Below, one piece after another: positions 1 through 10,459 of a stretch of DNA of 64,000 nucleotides. The first letter of the stretch is position 1. Each line of letters starts with the position of its first letter. Below the pieces are notes generated by a model, which worked only from the letters and a program-made list of their open reading frames with translations, was not told the origin of the DNA and did no database searches. The DNA lies in NCBI GenBank assembly GCA_030068075.1, contig CM057836.1, forward strand, positions 71,213,788-71,277,787. The letters run 5' to 3'. Origin of the DNA: Paguma larvata. Lineage: Eukaryota; Chordata; Mammalia; Carnivora; Viverridae. The position numbers and the translations under genes are program-made.

Positions 1-349
1 TTGGCCCAGGCTCTCCTGACTCCAGCCCAAACTCACTCTCACCCTCACGCATTGAAGTGGGGGGGATGGGTGGTTCCAGCTCCCCAACTCAGCCAATGTC
101 TCAAGGAACCTGCCTACTCTGGGTTGGCATGTCGGGTAAATTTTCTGATCAATATGCATTTGCCTATCCCTGTTCCCCAACGAAGGCACCTTGGTGTCAC
201 AGTGGTCTGCCTGCATATTTTCTCATAGTTTCACGTCATCAAAGACCCTTTGGACATTGTGAACATGTTTTATACAGCTTATTCTTGCCTTCTCGGTAAC
301 TGTTATACGTCATTTAAACTATCTGGGTGGTCTTGTGTACTTTACCTCC

Positions 350-582
350 TTTATTTTTTTATTTTTTATGCAAAAAAATTTTTGGTGTTTATTTTTGAGA
401 GAGAGAGAGAGACAGAGCACAAGCAGGGGAAGGGCAGAGAGACAGAGACACAGAATCTGAAGTAGGCTCCATGCTCTGAGCTATCAGCACAGAGCCCGAT
501 GCGAGGCTTGAACCCACAAACTATGAGGTCATGACCTGAGCGGAAGCTGGACACTTAACCAACTGAGCCACACAGGAACCCC
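350..582 (-). mobile_element. CanSINE (SINEC, felid type), antisense
   Basis: Nearly full-length tRNA-Lys-derived carnivore SINE read on the minus strand: T-rich tail complement at the left, (GA)n, the AGGCTCCATGCTCTGAGC body block, and a diverged head complement ending near 582 (AACTGAGCCACACAGGAACC). Several head substitutions suggest an older copy. Confidence 0.9.
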
Positions 583-599
583 TACTTTAGAACCACAGG

Positions 600-700
600 A
601 AAAACTGATTGCTATTATTCCCACGAGAGATGGGGACTCTCAACGATCTTGTCCAAGGTCACCCTGTAGGGTACTGATGGGCAGGGCTTCTGGCTACTGT
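600..700 (-). mobile_element. MIR fragment (weak)
   Basis: Degraded match to the reverse complement of MIR: ATTATTCCCA..., then GTCCAAGGTCACCCTG, resembling the MIR core TTGCCCAAGGTCACACAG. Short and diverged; the call rests on this core only. Confidence 0.4.
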
Positions 701-944
701 ATCAGCAGCTGTGTAGTGGCCCCAGGGGCTACCTGCAAGTGTGTTGCTGTGGCGGCAAAAACGAAGCGACTGCAGAAGCTGGGGCAGGTGGGCAGGTGGG
801 TAGGGACAGGGTCAGCCAACCAGGCAGGGAATGCCAGAGTGGGGGGGCGGGCGGGCTGCTGTAGGATTGAGATGTGGGGGCTGGAAAGAGCTCCTTGGCT
901 CCCTCTGCTGCCTACAAGCCCCATAACAGAGAATAGTCTTTTAG

Positions 945-1110
945 TCCATGTCAAGAGGCGTGGGTGCATATCCCAGCTCTGTTCCCTGTGGACGGTACAC
1001 TTACCCTCTTTAAGACCGTTTAATCATCTGTTGGAGATTCAAAGGTCTACTGTATAGGGTTGTGCGGGTTCAATTTAAAAATGCACATGATAGGCTTAGC
1101 ACTCCACCTA
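945..1110 (+). mobile_element. MIR fragment
   Basis: Sense MIR-like order: a CCCAGCTCTGTTCCCTGTGG segment, then TTACCCTCTTTAAG and AATCATCTGTTGGAGATTC, corresponding to the MIR core and the poorly preserved 'CTCATCTGTAAAATGGG' segment. Confidence 0.5.
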
Positions 1111-1235
1111 GCTTACACCATTCAATTAGTTGTTATTGTAAACCTGCGGGTGGGGTGGGGTTGTGGTGTTTTTTATGTTTCTTTTTTGTGTTTCTGGGTT
1201 TTCAGCAAATTAACACGTACTGCTTTTGTAACAAA

Positions 1236-1394
1236 AATAAAGATTTTTTTAAGAGAGAGAGAGTGCAAGCAGGGGAGAGGGGCTGAGGGAGACAGAGAGA
1301 GAAAGAATTCCAACCAGGCTCTATGCTCAGCGACCCTGGGGTCATGACTTGAGCCAAAATCAAGAGTCAGACACGACTGAGCCACCCAGGCAGC
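1236..1394 (-). mobile_element. CanSINE, antisense, internally shortened
   Basis: Minus-strand CanSINE of about 160 bp against the usual 200 or so. The GA-rich segment and the head complement (ACTGAGCCACCCAGGCAGCT) are present, but part of the body between CAGGCTCTATGCTCAG and GGGTCATGACTTGAGCC is missing. Confidence 0.85.
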
Positions 1395-2590
1395 TGAAAA
1401 GGATTATTTTTGATACTAAAAGTGTTAACACCCATATTTGCCTTTGCTCTATAACAGAAATGACTTATTAACAGAACAGGGAAAGACATTTAGATTCTTC
1501 TTTTAGGAAGTGTCTTTCCCTCCTGGGGAGAGCTAGCTTTTCAAATACGTTAACTACTGTCCCCAGCACAAGACCAGATGCTCTCCCCGACCCTAGCATC
1601 GAGCAGGCTCTGACCCACACACCCTGAGCTTCAGAAGCTGGACGGGTTGGTTGTGAAAGGTTGTGAAGCTGGGCGGGGGGGTGCCTCGGGGACGAGGCTT
1701 CCCAGTCACGGCCTGGTTCATTGTGACAGAAAGAAGTAGCCTCCCTGCTGGTTGTGACTCAGCTCTGTTGCTTCAAAATCCACAGCGATTTCATACTCTT
1801 TCCAAACAAAGGCTAAAAAGTTAGGATGTCCTGCCTCAGAGTGTGGGGCTATGAGAATAGTAGACAACGGAGACAACGGGAGAGGTTGCCTGCCCTCAGG
1901 TCACACGACATGGGAGCCACAGCTGCCCAAGAGGAGAGCCGGCGTCACCCAAGTGGCACTTACTCTCCATCTCGGTGTCCAAGAGTCCGCTGTTCCCTTG
2001 GCAAGGCCTGGGATGCCAGGCTGAAGGAGGCTGTGGTACTCCCTCTGTCTTAAGTCTAGGTCAGCAGCTCACTTAGGAGGGTCAGCGGGAAACCTATGAC
2101 CTGAGGCTTTCAGGAAAGGACAGGGGTGTGGAAGAATGAGGAGCAGGCTTCGACAGTGGGCAGGACTCCTTAGAGAGGTGTGGAGACCCTGGCTTCTCAG
2201 AGGTCATGCCCTGAGCATCGTCAGCGCTGGCGAGGCTCAAGGGCAGGTGGCTGCAACCTGTTGTGCCTTTGAGGCCAAGGTGGTGTCCCCAGAACCCAAC
2301 GCCATTTGCTCAACGGGCTACCTGTCAAGTGTGCCCAAAGCCAGGGCACCCTGCCCTCTTCCGCACAGCCTGGCCTCCCCGTCGCCTGCCCCTCCAAGAC
2401 TGAGTATTTGCGAAGAGCAGTGCATTTCAGGAAACAGGCCGTCTGGGGCTGCTCGAGATATAGCAACACTTCACAACCACAATGAAAGCATGAATACCCA
2501 CACATATAGGAAAAGGAAGATATGATCGAAATTTGTACTAGGGCTTAAATAAATAAGAGCAGCACCTTTCGAGAGAAAAATGGTAGAATC
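1395..2590. other. Unassigned unique sequence
   Basis: About 1.2 kb with no recognisable repeat and no credible coding frame. The open frames here (75 and 129 codons) have no recognisable motif and overlap open frames on the other strand. Composition is moderately GC-rich. Confidence 0.5.
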
Positions 2591-2594
2591 TGTC

Positions 2595-2825
2595 TGCATT
2601 TATCGAACACCTACTATGTGCCTGATACTCCGTGTGTATTTTTGTTTAATTATCACAGCAACCCTATCAACTAAGTGCCACTAGAGCAGCTAAGTCTCAT
2701 TGTCCCCATTTTACAGCTGAAGAACCCGAGGCTCAAATGGGTTTTGTTAACTGGCCCAAGTGCACACTGTTGGTTAGGAATTGAATCCAGATCTGTCTGC
2801 GGTCTGCAGTCTTTCCAACAACTTT
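2595..2825 (-). mobile_element. MIR, near full length
   Basis: Clear reverse-complement MIR: ATCGAACACCTACTATGTGC, then CCCCATTTTACAGCTGAAGA, ACTGGCCCAAGTGCACACTG and ATTGAATCCAGATCTGTCTG in the consensus order. Confidence 0.85.
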
Positions 2826-3519
2826 TCAAGTTAACTGGAAGGGTGGAATGGGAATGGGACGGGGGCGAGGTGGTTGAGGAAGGGGGAATGGTAAGCAGAG
2901 CAATGGGGACGCTGGCCGTTTAAAAAAGTCAAGAGGGCACAGAGAAGGGGAGAAGCCAGAGTGGGGACGGAAGCATCTCAGAGCAAAGTTGACCAATTTC
3001 AAAATGCTGAGACGGAAGATGAACATCTGTAGCTTCAGTGACTCTATTTAATCTTCATTTAAAAAGTCTGTTTTATTTTCCAGCTTCTCTTTGCAAAGTG
3101 TGAACGCGGGCACCTAAGCATGTATTGGTAGGTTTGCAAACCAGCCGTCAGCGCCCCTGGATGGCTGAGAGCATGCACGCTGAGCCGTCTGCCTTTGGTC
3201 TGTCTCAGCCCCGCACAGGGGCCATTTGAGGCTGCAAGAGATTCCGCCGCAGACCCCGGAGCCGCCTCTCTCCTCCACCCTTTCCCATCTGCAGGTCCTT
3301 CGTTTCATCTCAGGTGAAGGTACAGGTCCAGTGTTTTCTTCACCAGTTAAATTTCCTTTAAGGTGTGTTTCATTCGGGTCAGGTTTACTTGATATTATAT
3401 ATGAGCAGGCAGCTGAGGGACTATCAAAATCCAGAATTCACTTGGATTCGTACAAAGTCACTGTATGGCGTCTGCGGTCACTTCACAAATTCATGAATTT
3501 CCTTGAAACTCAGAACTGA
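2826..3519. other. Unassigned unique sequence with purine-rich segment
   Basis: No repeat identified. A G/A-rich segment lies at about 2,835-2,970. The rest is ordinary mixed sequence with no coding signal. Confidence 0.45.
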
Positions 3520-3650
3520 CCTATCTGATTACAGGTATTGAATGGGACTAGTGACTGGGCCAGGGTCACATGGGCTCCAAGAGAGGACTAAAGTCTAAGC
3601 CTCCTGATTCCCATACCTGTGATGTTGCTCCTGAACCACTTACTAACGCC
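3520..3650 (-). mobile_element. MIR fragment (weak)
   Basis: TGGGCCAGGGTCACATGGGC, then AGTCTAAGCCTCCTGATTCC, resembles the 3' two thirds of antisense MIR. Diverged. Confidence 0.4.
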
Positions 3651-3884
3651 CCGCCCCTTCCTCCAACAAAAGACACAGAGAAGAGCTGGAGAACAGAACC
3701 ATTCACGTGGGCCTCGAGGCTGTCACCGCTGAAGTCATCAGGGCAGCAGTGCAGAGCCCAAAGGGTTAATCCACCCTCCAGAGAGTTCCGGGGTCTGGCC
3801 AACCCTTGCCTCAGGAAGCAGGAGAGGGGCTTCAGAGAGAGCAGGTATTAGCATAAGTGGTAGGGGCTTGCATCCCCTGCTCTG

Positions 3885-4016
3885 AGATCTCAACACTGAC
3901 TGGACACTGAGATCACCAGGGGGCTTTAAAAATGCTAATGTCCAGACCCCTGCTCCAGGGAATTGGAAGTAGTTAACCTGAGGTGGGTTAGCTGGCTGTA
4001 CTTTAAAAGCTTCTCA
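3885..4016 (+). mobile_element. hAT-Charlie-type DNA transposon fossil (MER20/MER58-like)
   Basis: Order matches the short non-autonomous hAT elements: TCTCAACACTGACTGGACAC, GATCACCAGGGGGCTTTAAA, a CCAGACCCCTGCTCCAGG core, and a TTTAAAAGCTTCTC right part. A younger SINE begins directly after it. Exact subfamily not assigned. Confidence 0.55.
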
Positions 4017-4126
4017 TGGGGCACCTGGCTGGTTCAGTTGGTAGAGCATGAGACTCTTGATCTCAGGGTCATGAGTTCAAGCCCCACTCTAGGTACAGAG
4101 TTTACTTCAAAAAAATAAAATTAAAG
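4017..4126 (+). mobile_element. CanSINE, older short subfamily, sense
   Basis: Starts GGGGCACCTGGCTGGTTCAG, followed by the tRNA-like B-box segment (GGGTCATGAGTTCAAGCCCC) and a short A-rich tail. It lacks the long CT-rich body of the felid SINEs and so belongs to the older short CanSINE type, also seen at 20.6 and 22.4 kb. Confidence 0.85.
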
Positions 4127-4594
4127 GGGTGCCTTGCCTCCCTCCAGCTGGGAGATGGATCCCAACATCTGTTATTTCCCCTCTTTTTAATGAGAACATA
4201 TTCTTTTTAGAGAAAGGTTCAGGAGTGTAGCTGGGGGGTGGACAACCCCAGCCTGGAGCAAAGGTGACCAAGGTCTCAGTGGATCCTAATGGAAAAGGAG
4301 AGAAAAAGAGGTCTTATGTCAAAGCACAGTAAATCAGGGTCATGCATCAAGAAGTAAACTGTGGGGGGGGGGGGCGGTGGCGGGCACTGTGGAACTTTGT
4401 ATGCCCTGCGGCCAATCCCACAGGAGCAAGGCAGGATTGAGTAATGTCCTCCCAAGAGGAGCCTCAATCATGGGATTCCCATGTTACCTGTGTGCAATGA
4501 GCAACAGACTATGAACACGGTTGCTGGGAGCCTGAAGCCAGAATGGGTATCGAGCAGCTGTTCCTTGGGATCAAACATCTGGACACTTTCTGGA
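4127..4594. other. Unique sequence with poly-G run
   Basis: No repeat family recognised. It contains a G homopolymer at about 4,362-4,374 with a following GGCGGTGGCGGGC segment. No coding signal. Confidence 0.4.
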
Positions 4595-5095
4595 AGTCCA
4601 TTCATTCATTCATTCTTTCATTCATTCACTCATTCATTCATTCAGTAGGCATTTCATTCACTGATTGCAAAAATATTGATGGAGAACTTACTGTCTCCCA
4701 ACCCAGGCACTGAAGCTATAGCTTCAGAGAACAAAACAGACAAAAATCTCTCCCCTTAAGGAACCTGCGTTCTAGTGGGGAAGACAGATGACATATAAGG
4801 TAGATAAGTGAAAATTCAGGAGGTTACACAGTAATGAGTGCTGAGGAGAAAAACAAAGTGGGGAGGAGGATAGGAAGTGAAGAGGGAGCTGTGATACTGA
4901 CCCCACGAAGGCCTCCCCGATAAGTGACATTTGAGCAAGCCCTCAGGGGAAGGTGTCGAGGGAGGGGAGTCATGCAAGTGTCTGGGGAAATGTTTGCCGA
5001 GCTCCTGAAACAGCGCATCCTCCGTGGGCAGGAGAGGGAGGGCCTGACCCTCGCGAAAATCCAGCCGCATCAGGACCCAGCCCTGGGGTGGGGAA
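4595..5095 (-). mobile_element. L2 3' end, antisense
   Basis: Antisense L2 tail: (ATTC)n at 4,600-4,645, then CCAGGCACTGAAGC, AGAACAAAACAGACAAAAAT, GTTCTAGTGGGGAAGACAGA, TGACATTTGAGCAAGCCCTC and a following GGGGAAATGTTTGCC. This is the consensus order of the L2 3' UTR read backwards. Confidence 0.85.
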
Positions 5096-5219
5096 GTATA
5101 AAGCGTGCCCCTCACGTGTTCATAAGTGAAAACTGAAGATCATAATAAACACTATTCAGTAAATACAAAACAGATACTTTCAAAATCTTTGTCTTCTTGC
5201 ATCTTCTTTCTAAAAAATT

Positions 5220-5393
5220 GGGGCACCTGGGTGGCTCAGTGGGTTAAGTGACCGACTTCGGCTCAGGTCATGATCTCGCGGCTCGTGAGTTCAAGCCCCG
5301 CATCAGGCTCTGTGCTGACAGCTCAGAGCCTGGAGCCTGCTTTGGATTCTGTGTCTCCCTCTCTCTCAAAAATCAATACACGTTAAAAAAAAT
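5220..5393 (+). mobile_element. CanSINE, sense
   Basis: Begins GGGGCACCTGGGTGGCTCAG, contains GGCTCAGGTCATGATCTCGC and GCTCTGTGCTGACAGCTCAG, and ends in a short A-rich tail. The CT-rich stretch before the tail is shortened. Confidence 0.95.
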
Positions 5394-5464
5394 TATTTAT
5401 ATAAACTATAGATCGTAGCGCAGAACAAGACCGTAGCAACTATCTGGTGGAAAGATAACTTCCG

Positions 5465-5580
5465 AACTTGCTGGAAGATAAGAATCCACTGGGCTGCTTG
5501 GTTTAAAGACACAGATTACAGCCTCCCCAAGGGTCCTGGGGATCTATACGATTAACCAGAGCCCCTGGTGATGCTGGGAC
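5465..5580 (+). mobile_element. hAT MER20-like fragment
   Basis: ACTTGCTGGAAGATAAGAAT, CCACTGGGCTGCTTGGTTTA, ACACAGATTACAGCCTCC and the right part CCCCTGGTGATGCTGGGAC follow the MER20/MER5-type order. Diverged. Confidence 0.45.
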
Positions 5581-5604
5581 GTGCAAGCTCAGGAGATATA
5601 GACT

Positions 5605-5725
5605 GCTCAGTCTGTGTTCCACAAATGAGGAAATCAAGACCCAGAGAGAGAGGATGTCTTGCTCAAGGTAGAACCGATCAGTCAGGCAGAGCCAGAAATA
5701 ATACGCAGATTTCCCAACTCTCCCA
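5605..5725 (-). mobile_element. MIR fragment
   Basis: ACAAATGAGGAAATCAAGAC, then CCAGAGAGAGAGGATGTCTTGC and CAGAGCCAGAAATAATACGC, is the antisense MIR core and flank. Confidence 0.6.
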
Positions 5726-6462
5726 GGTCAATAAAAGTTTTTTGCACAGCACAAAGATTGCTTATGATGTTAAAAGTTGGGAGATGTGACAAGATACAGA
5801 CAAAAAACAAACGTCAGGGCAGACACCTGTTGGGAGAAGCAGATGTGCCTGGGTTGAGTAAGTGGCTATAACCTATCCACCAAACTCAGCATGGAACATT
5901 CTGGCAGCCAGATCTGCAGGGGAAATGGGCTGGGTTGTTCCATTCACAGGGTGCAATACGATGATAAATAATAATTTCATTTGATAAGGAAAGCTTTTTC
6001 CTTTAACCAACAAAATTTAAAACCCTTCGAACCTTCAGCCTCCTATTACGGCAATTACAGGAGAAAAGGGAAAAAGAGGAGGGAGAAAATGGCAAAAGGA
6101 GAGATCTACCCTTCCCCAGTGAGAAATATTTCTTCCATGTGGTGAATCTTATATGGGCGGTCTGGAGTTTAAACCCAGAACTCAGTGGGTCAGGAATAAC
6201 TGTGCGTTTGAAGGGACCCCAGGATAGACTTCTTGTACACAGGTCTCTCTCTGATGCTGCCCAGTATTCATCTCAGGAATGGGTTGTGGGCCTCGGAAAG
6301 AACAATGTGACCTGCGACAAGTCATAGGACCCTCTAGCCCTTTGTGGTTCCACCTGAAGAGAGGAATGACCAAGCGATGGCTCCCGAAGGGGTCAGTGGG
6401 ACGCCTCCCTGGGGCTGGTTGCTGTTGTGGCAGGTAACTCACAGCCCTGCTGGGCCGGCACA
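5726..6462. other. Unassigned unique sequence
   Basis: No repeat recognised. A purine-rich stretch lies at about 6,058-6,105. A short imperfect palindrome (AAGGAAAGCTTTTTCCTT) lies near 5,990. No coding signal. Confidence 0.4.
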
Positions 6463-6560
6463 GGAGCAGTGTGGGGTTTGTGTGCACGTGTGAGGGTGTG
6501 TACCGTGTGTGCTATAAGCACCCTGCCACACACGTGGGAACTCAAACACCACACTGCTCC
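6463..6560. other. Imperfect 98-nt inverted repeat able to fold as a stem-loop
   Basis: The outer arms 6,463-6,480 and 6,543-6,560 pair at 17 of 18 positions, with one G/A mismatch. Inner arms 6,485-6,492 and 6,529-6,536 pair 8 of 8. A third block, 6,493-6,498 with 6,519-6,524, pairs 6 of 6. Between them are a 4x6 internal loop and a 4-nt bulge, with an apical loop of about 20 nt. The fold is palindromic, so either strand could form it. It could be a microRNA-like precursor, a hairpin-type MITE or chance. No known miRNA or MITE was recognised. Confidence 0.6.
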
Positions 6561-7764
6561 CGTGTTGTGTGGCTGTGTGACCACATCTGTGATTGTAGCC
6601 GCTCAGGCAAACTGGCCTCTTGGGGAAAGAAGTTTCTCTTTCCAAGCCTGCTGTGCAGGCCTGCAAGGAGACACACAATTGCCTTTGTCGTTTGTTCTTC
6701 CTGTTGGGGACAAAAGCCCTTTCAGTTGCTGTGGAATGTACAGAAAGTTCTGTGCCGAAGGGCTGCTGGCCCTGGCCTGGAATCCTGCAAAAGGGGATCG
6801 GTGTGGGGAGCTGGCTGCTTCCACCCCAAGCTCCTGCGCCCCGCCCCACAGGCCAGCCTGCCAGGTATCTGTGTGCTGGGCAAGGGCCAAGGGCTCCCCC
6901 GCCCCCCGCAGTGCATGCCTCCACAGTGGCCTGCAACAGCCCAACGTAACTGTGGCCCTGACCTACGGAGGGCTTGTCCCGGGCGGGCGTGGTGCCAGGT
7001 GCGGGGCTTTGCTACCTCCTTCTAACCCTCCTGGCTCTTGAGGCTGTATTGGTCTGCAGCATAAAGGAACTCGTCTTCAGACAGGTGGACAGGGGAGGAC
7101 AGAGCTAAAATAGAGAAGCCAGGTCACTAAAAGGAGGGGGAGAAACTCTCATAGCATAAAAGCAGGACAAGGAGGCCTCAACTCATGGTGTTTACGCTTT
7201 CATACAAAGTTTAAATGGAACAAAAAAAAAGTTACAACTGACGCTTTGTGGGGGGGAAAAATGAGCTCGCCACCGCAAAACCTAATAGTGGCACAAGTGG
7301 CCTTTTCTCATTGCTGTTTACACCCCTGGGTGTTTCCACTGTTGCAGAGCCGGAAGACTCACCACAGGGAAACCTGTTGCCAACATGCTGTGGGGCTGCG
7401 CTATTTCAGGAGGGCAGTTTTCCCAGGTTGCTATTATCTGCATTTTTCTAACCAGGGTTGGGCAATTCATAAGGTGCTGAAGCCAACGGGTGTTGAACTT
7501 TGTTCTAGTTTCAAAATGTAAATGAGCAAGTGCCAATGGGAAGTGCCCAGGAACTGGTCTGAGCCCTGGGGGAGTCCCAAACATCGGCTTCCAGACAGGG
7601 CTGGGAAACAGATTTGTGTGTTTGAAAGCGATGGGCGTTCGGTCTGTCAGAGCCTGAGTTCCTGGGGTGGGCTGCACAATCTCATAATCTTCCAAGCAGG
7701 AAGAAAGCAGAGAGGAGAGCAGAAGGGAGAAGGGTGTGGAGATCAGACCAGCTTTTATACGCGA
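6561..7764. other. Unique GC-moderate sequence
   Basis: No repeat identified. Several overlapping open frames on both strands (up to 204 codons starting upstream at 6,427) reflect composition rather than a gene: no domain, no periodic bias visible, and all frames have comparable lengths. Confidence 0.4.
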
Positions 7765-7924
7765 TCTTGTTTAAACAAGACTCTTATCAAGGAGTAATCC
7801 TAAACTTTGGTCTTTCTTATTATCTCAGCTCCTTGGGGAATGGGTATGTGACTTTTGGGTTCCAAGAGGGGGATTAAGTTGCCTCTTGGTGATAAGAGCC
7901 ACAATAAGCAGATAAGGTTGATAG
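7765..7924. promoter_or_regulatory. Putative cis-regulatory module: FOX palindrome plus GATA-motif cluster
   Basis: Seen: a perfect 16-bp palindrome TCTTGTTTAAACAAGA at 7,765-7,780, containing two overlapping forkhead half-sites. It is followed by five WGATAR motifs in 142 bp: CTTATC 7,783-7,788 and TTATCT 7,819-7,824 (minus), then TGATAAG 7,890, AGATAAG 7,910 and TGATAG 7,919 (plus). About 0.3 would be expected by chance. E-boxes (CATCTG, CAGCTG) follow near 8,054-8,085. Enhancer function is inference. Confidence 0.4.
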
Positions 7925-8267
7925 AACTGGGGGAGGAACTCATTTGTGTCCCGTGGGGATGCTCTTTGCTCCCCACTATTTGGATCTGTGTCGTTTGCCG
8001 CACATGGCATGCGCCGAGGCTGAGAACAAAGCCGACATCTAGTTACAGAGCAGCATCTGATGGTACAACTGTGCTGCAGCTGCTGGGGGTGCTGGGGGTA
8101 CCGAGCAGTGAGCCATGCTAGGGCTGTGCAAGGAGTGCCCAGTCCCGTGGTGGCCACTCGGGTGCAGGGCATTAATTTTTACATCTCTAATGACATCATT
8201 ACTACGTGCCTAATGCACTGTCAGACGCTCTGGGAAAAACCCCCAGTGGTTGACACAGAATTAACAT

Positions 8268-8469
8268 TTTATTTATTTATTTAAAGTTTATTTATTTTGA
8301 GAGAGAGAGTAGGGGAGCGGCAGAGAGTGAGTGAAAGAGAGGATCCCAAGCAGGCTCCACACCAGCAGTGTGGAGCCTGACACGGGGCTTGAACTCACGA
8401 ACTGTGAGATCATGACCTGAGCCGAAATCAAGAGTCAGATGCCTAACTGACTGAGCCACCCAGGTGCCC
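8268..8469 (-). mobile_element. CanSINE, antisense
   Basis: Antisense copy with a T-rich left end, (GA)n, a body, and the head complement ending ACTGAGCCACCCAGGTGCCC. Imperfect flanking duplication: TGACACAGAATTAAC near 8,251 against TGACATCTAATTAAA near 8,470 (11 of 15). Confidence 0.95.
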
Positions 8470-8564
8470 TGACATCTAATTAAACGTGTCTTTACTGCCT
8501 ACTAAGGTCACAGGACTATGCTAGAGAAGGAACAACCGTAGCGGAGAGGCCATGGAGCACGGGT

Positions 8565-8770
8565 TTGGTGGGAAGTGGTTAGGCTCTGGCATTCAAACTG
8601 GAGCCACACTTGGCTGTGGGACTGGGTAAGTCACCTCTCTTCACCTGTTTTCTCACCTATAAAATGGAAATAATTCCCCAGGATTGTTGTAAGGATTGAA
8701 TGTAAAGTGCTTAGCACAGTGCCTGGAACACGGTAGGTGCTCAATAGACATTGACCGTCATGTATTATTA
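8565..8770 (+). mobile_element. MIR, near full length
   Basis: Sense MIR with all main blocks: TGGGTAAGTCACCTCTCTTC, TCACCTATAAAATGGAAATA, GGATTGTTGTAAGGATTGAA and CAGTGCCTGGAACACGGTAG, ending in GTGCTCAATAGACATTGA. Confidence 0.9.
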
Positions 8771-8784
8771 TCTGAGGCTCTGAA

Positions 8785-9260
8785 CCTTGCCCTGCAGGCG
8801 TTTACAACCTAAAGCGAAAGTAAGTAAGACATGTCCTAAAATATGACATCCCAGGACCTGGCTATTGCTGATAAATGTGTTACAGATGTCAGAAGAGGGC
8901 AAAGACCCTTCAAGCAGAAGTCCTTAAGGCCTCAGGGAAGAGAGGAAGACCTAGGCCTTCGGAATGCAGTTGGAATTTAGCAGGTGAGGACATTCTAGTT
9001 GGGAATACGTGGCATACGCAGAAACATGGAGGCAGGAAGGTGCCAGGCATGCCTGCAAGGCGCCAGGTTGCTCTGGCTTGGCTTTAGCTAAGGTCCCATT
9101 GGGGAGTCATGAGAAAAGAAGCTGGAGATGAGGTAAATCAGAGGTAGGCAGTGGCCTATGGAGTTTAAACTTTATTGTGTGTGCAATAGGAAGCTGGGGG
9201 GAGGGCTTTAAGGAGGGAGTGGGACATGCTCCTCTGCCTTCCAGGAAGACAATCTGGACT
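8785..9260 (-). mobile_element. L2 3' region, antisense
   Basis: TTACAACCTAAAGCGAAAGT, then further down TTAGCTAAGGTCCCATTGGG, AGCTGGAGATGAGGTAAATC, GGAGTTTAAACTTTATTGTG and AAGGAGGGAGTGGGACATGC: a diverged antisense L2 (the 'gagcttacagtct...gggagtgacatg' order). It abuts the MIR on its left. Confidence 0.6.
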
Positions 9261-9494
9261 CATGTATTGAAGGATTGTTGAACCTACTGTCACCAGATCT
9301 GCAGAGACTCTCACTGGCTTCAGCTTCTTGCTATCCAGCATGCCAGAGGGCAGGACTGTTCGGTGTGTAAAAAGACCCTTTCTCCATTTCTCCCATACCC
9401 GGAGCATTCAGGACCGGCTGGGAAGTGACCTGAGAATGGGGATGTGGTTGGGGAGGCTGCTGCAGCTCACAAAATGGAGCTAAAATTGGTCTGG

Positions 9495-9786
9495 AACCGT
9501 GCCGTCCAATATGGCAGCCACTGGTCATGTGTGGCTATACAGCACTTGAAAGATGGCTGCTCCAAACTGAGACGTGCTATAAGGGAATATAAGGGTAAAG
9601 TATTTACTGAATGTCAAAAACTTAGCACAAAAGAGATTGTAAAATATCGCAATAATAGCTTTAATGACTTGGGCTAAAAATATTTTAAAAATGAATTTCA
9701 CTTGTTACTTTTTACCTTTTTATGTGGTCACTAGAAAATTTATAATACACGTGCAGCTCACATTATATTTCTATTAGACAGTCTAG
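9495..9786 (+). mobile_element. Non-autonomous hAT-type DNA transposon with terminal inverted repeats
   Basis: Left end GTGCCGTCCAATATGGCAGC, right end TATTTCTATTAGACAGTC. The ends are imperfect inverted repeats (GTCCAATA against TATTAGAC). The internal ACTTGAAAGATGGCTGCTCC and GTCACTAGAAAATTTATAAT segments match a very common placental element; its family name was not assigned. Confidence 0.75.
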
Positions 9787-10443
9787 AGGGGTAGGGACTG
9801 GTTGATTTATGACACGGTTACTTATTAGGGCTGTAAGTATATACTCCATTTTAGCCTGGGTAGGGTGCCCGGCTTCTAAAAAAGCCAGCCTCAGGTTTGA
9901 GCCAAATCAGCCTTATGCTCAGGACAAGAAGTTCAGGGAGGAAACAGTGTATCATTGTTTGTGGTCAATTCTCCAGATATCTCTAAAAGTTGGCTTCAAA
10001 ACTCTGACTTTCAGCGGAGGCAGGAAGACTGTAGGACACAGCATTGTGGGGGCCACTTTGAGGAGAAAATCTTCACCCATGAGAGTAAAGGGAGAAGCTT
10101 CTGGGGCATAAGGGGTGCCAGGTCATGGTTTCCTGGACTTTCCGTGGATAGCATCTAGGGTGGGCCTGCTGCTGAACACTATCAATGCTCAAGGGTTAGG
10201 AACTACTAGAGTCTGGGGTCAACAGGCCTCTGAAAACCACGTTGTATGTGAAGGAAAAACATCGAGCTGTTTTAAAAGCTTATCTCAAGGGCTTGTAATC
10301 ATGGATAATTTTATTTCCCTCCGGTGCTTTTCAGGAGTTTTCTAACTTTCTACAGTAAATAAATAAGCAAAGGAAACTATTTTTTTAAGAGCAAGAAGGA
10401 AACTGTTGTAGGTTCTCTGCAGCTACTGGGCAGAAGTTGGTCA
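9787..10443. other. Unassigned unique sequence
   Basis: No repeat or coding signal identified in about 650 bp. Confidence 0.4.
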
Positions 10444-10459
10444 AGAAGGGGATACAGAC

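Noticed and set aside
5220..5300. tRNA-like A/B boxes in SINE heads
   Set aside because: They are SINE promoters derived from tRNA-Lys, not folded tRNA genes. The same head recurs about thirty times with A-rich tails and target duplications.
6427..7041. 204-codon plus-strand open frame, with 165- and 184-codon frames overlapping on both strands
   Set aside because: All frames are open to similar length, translations are Cys/Ser/Pro-rich without a motif, and the start lies just before the hairpin. This is composition-driven.
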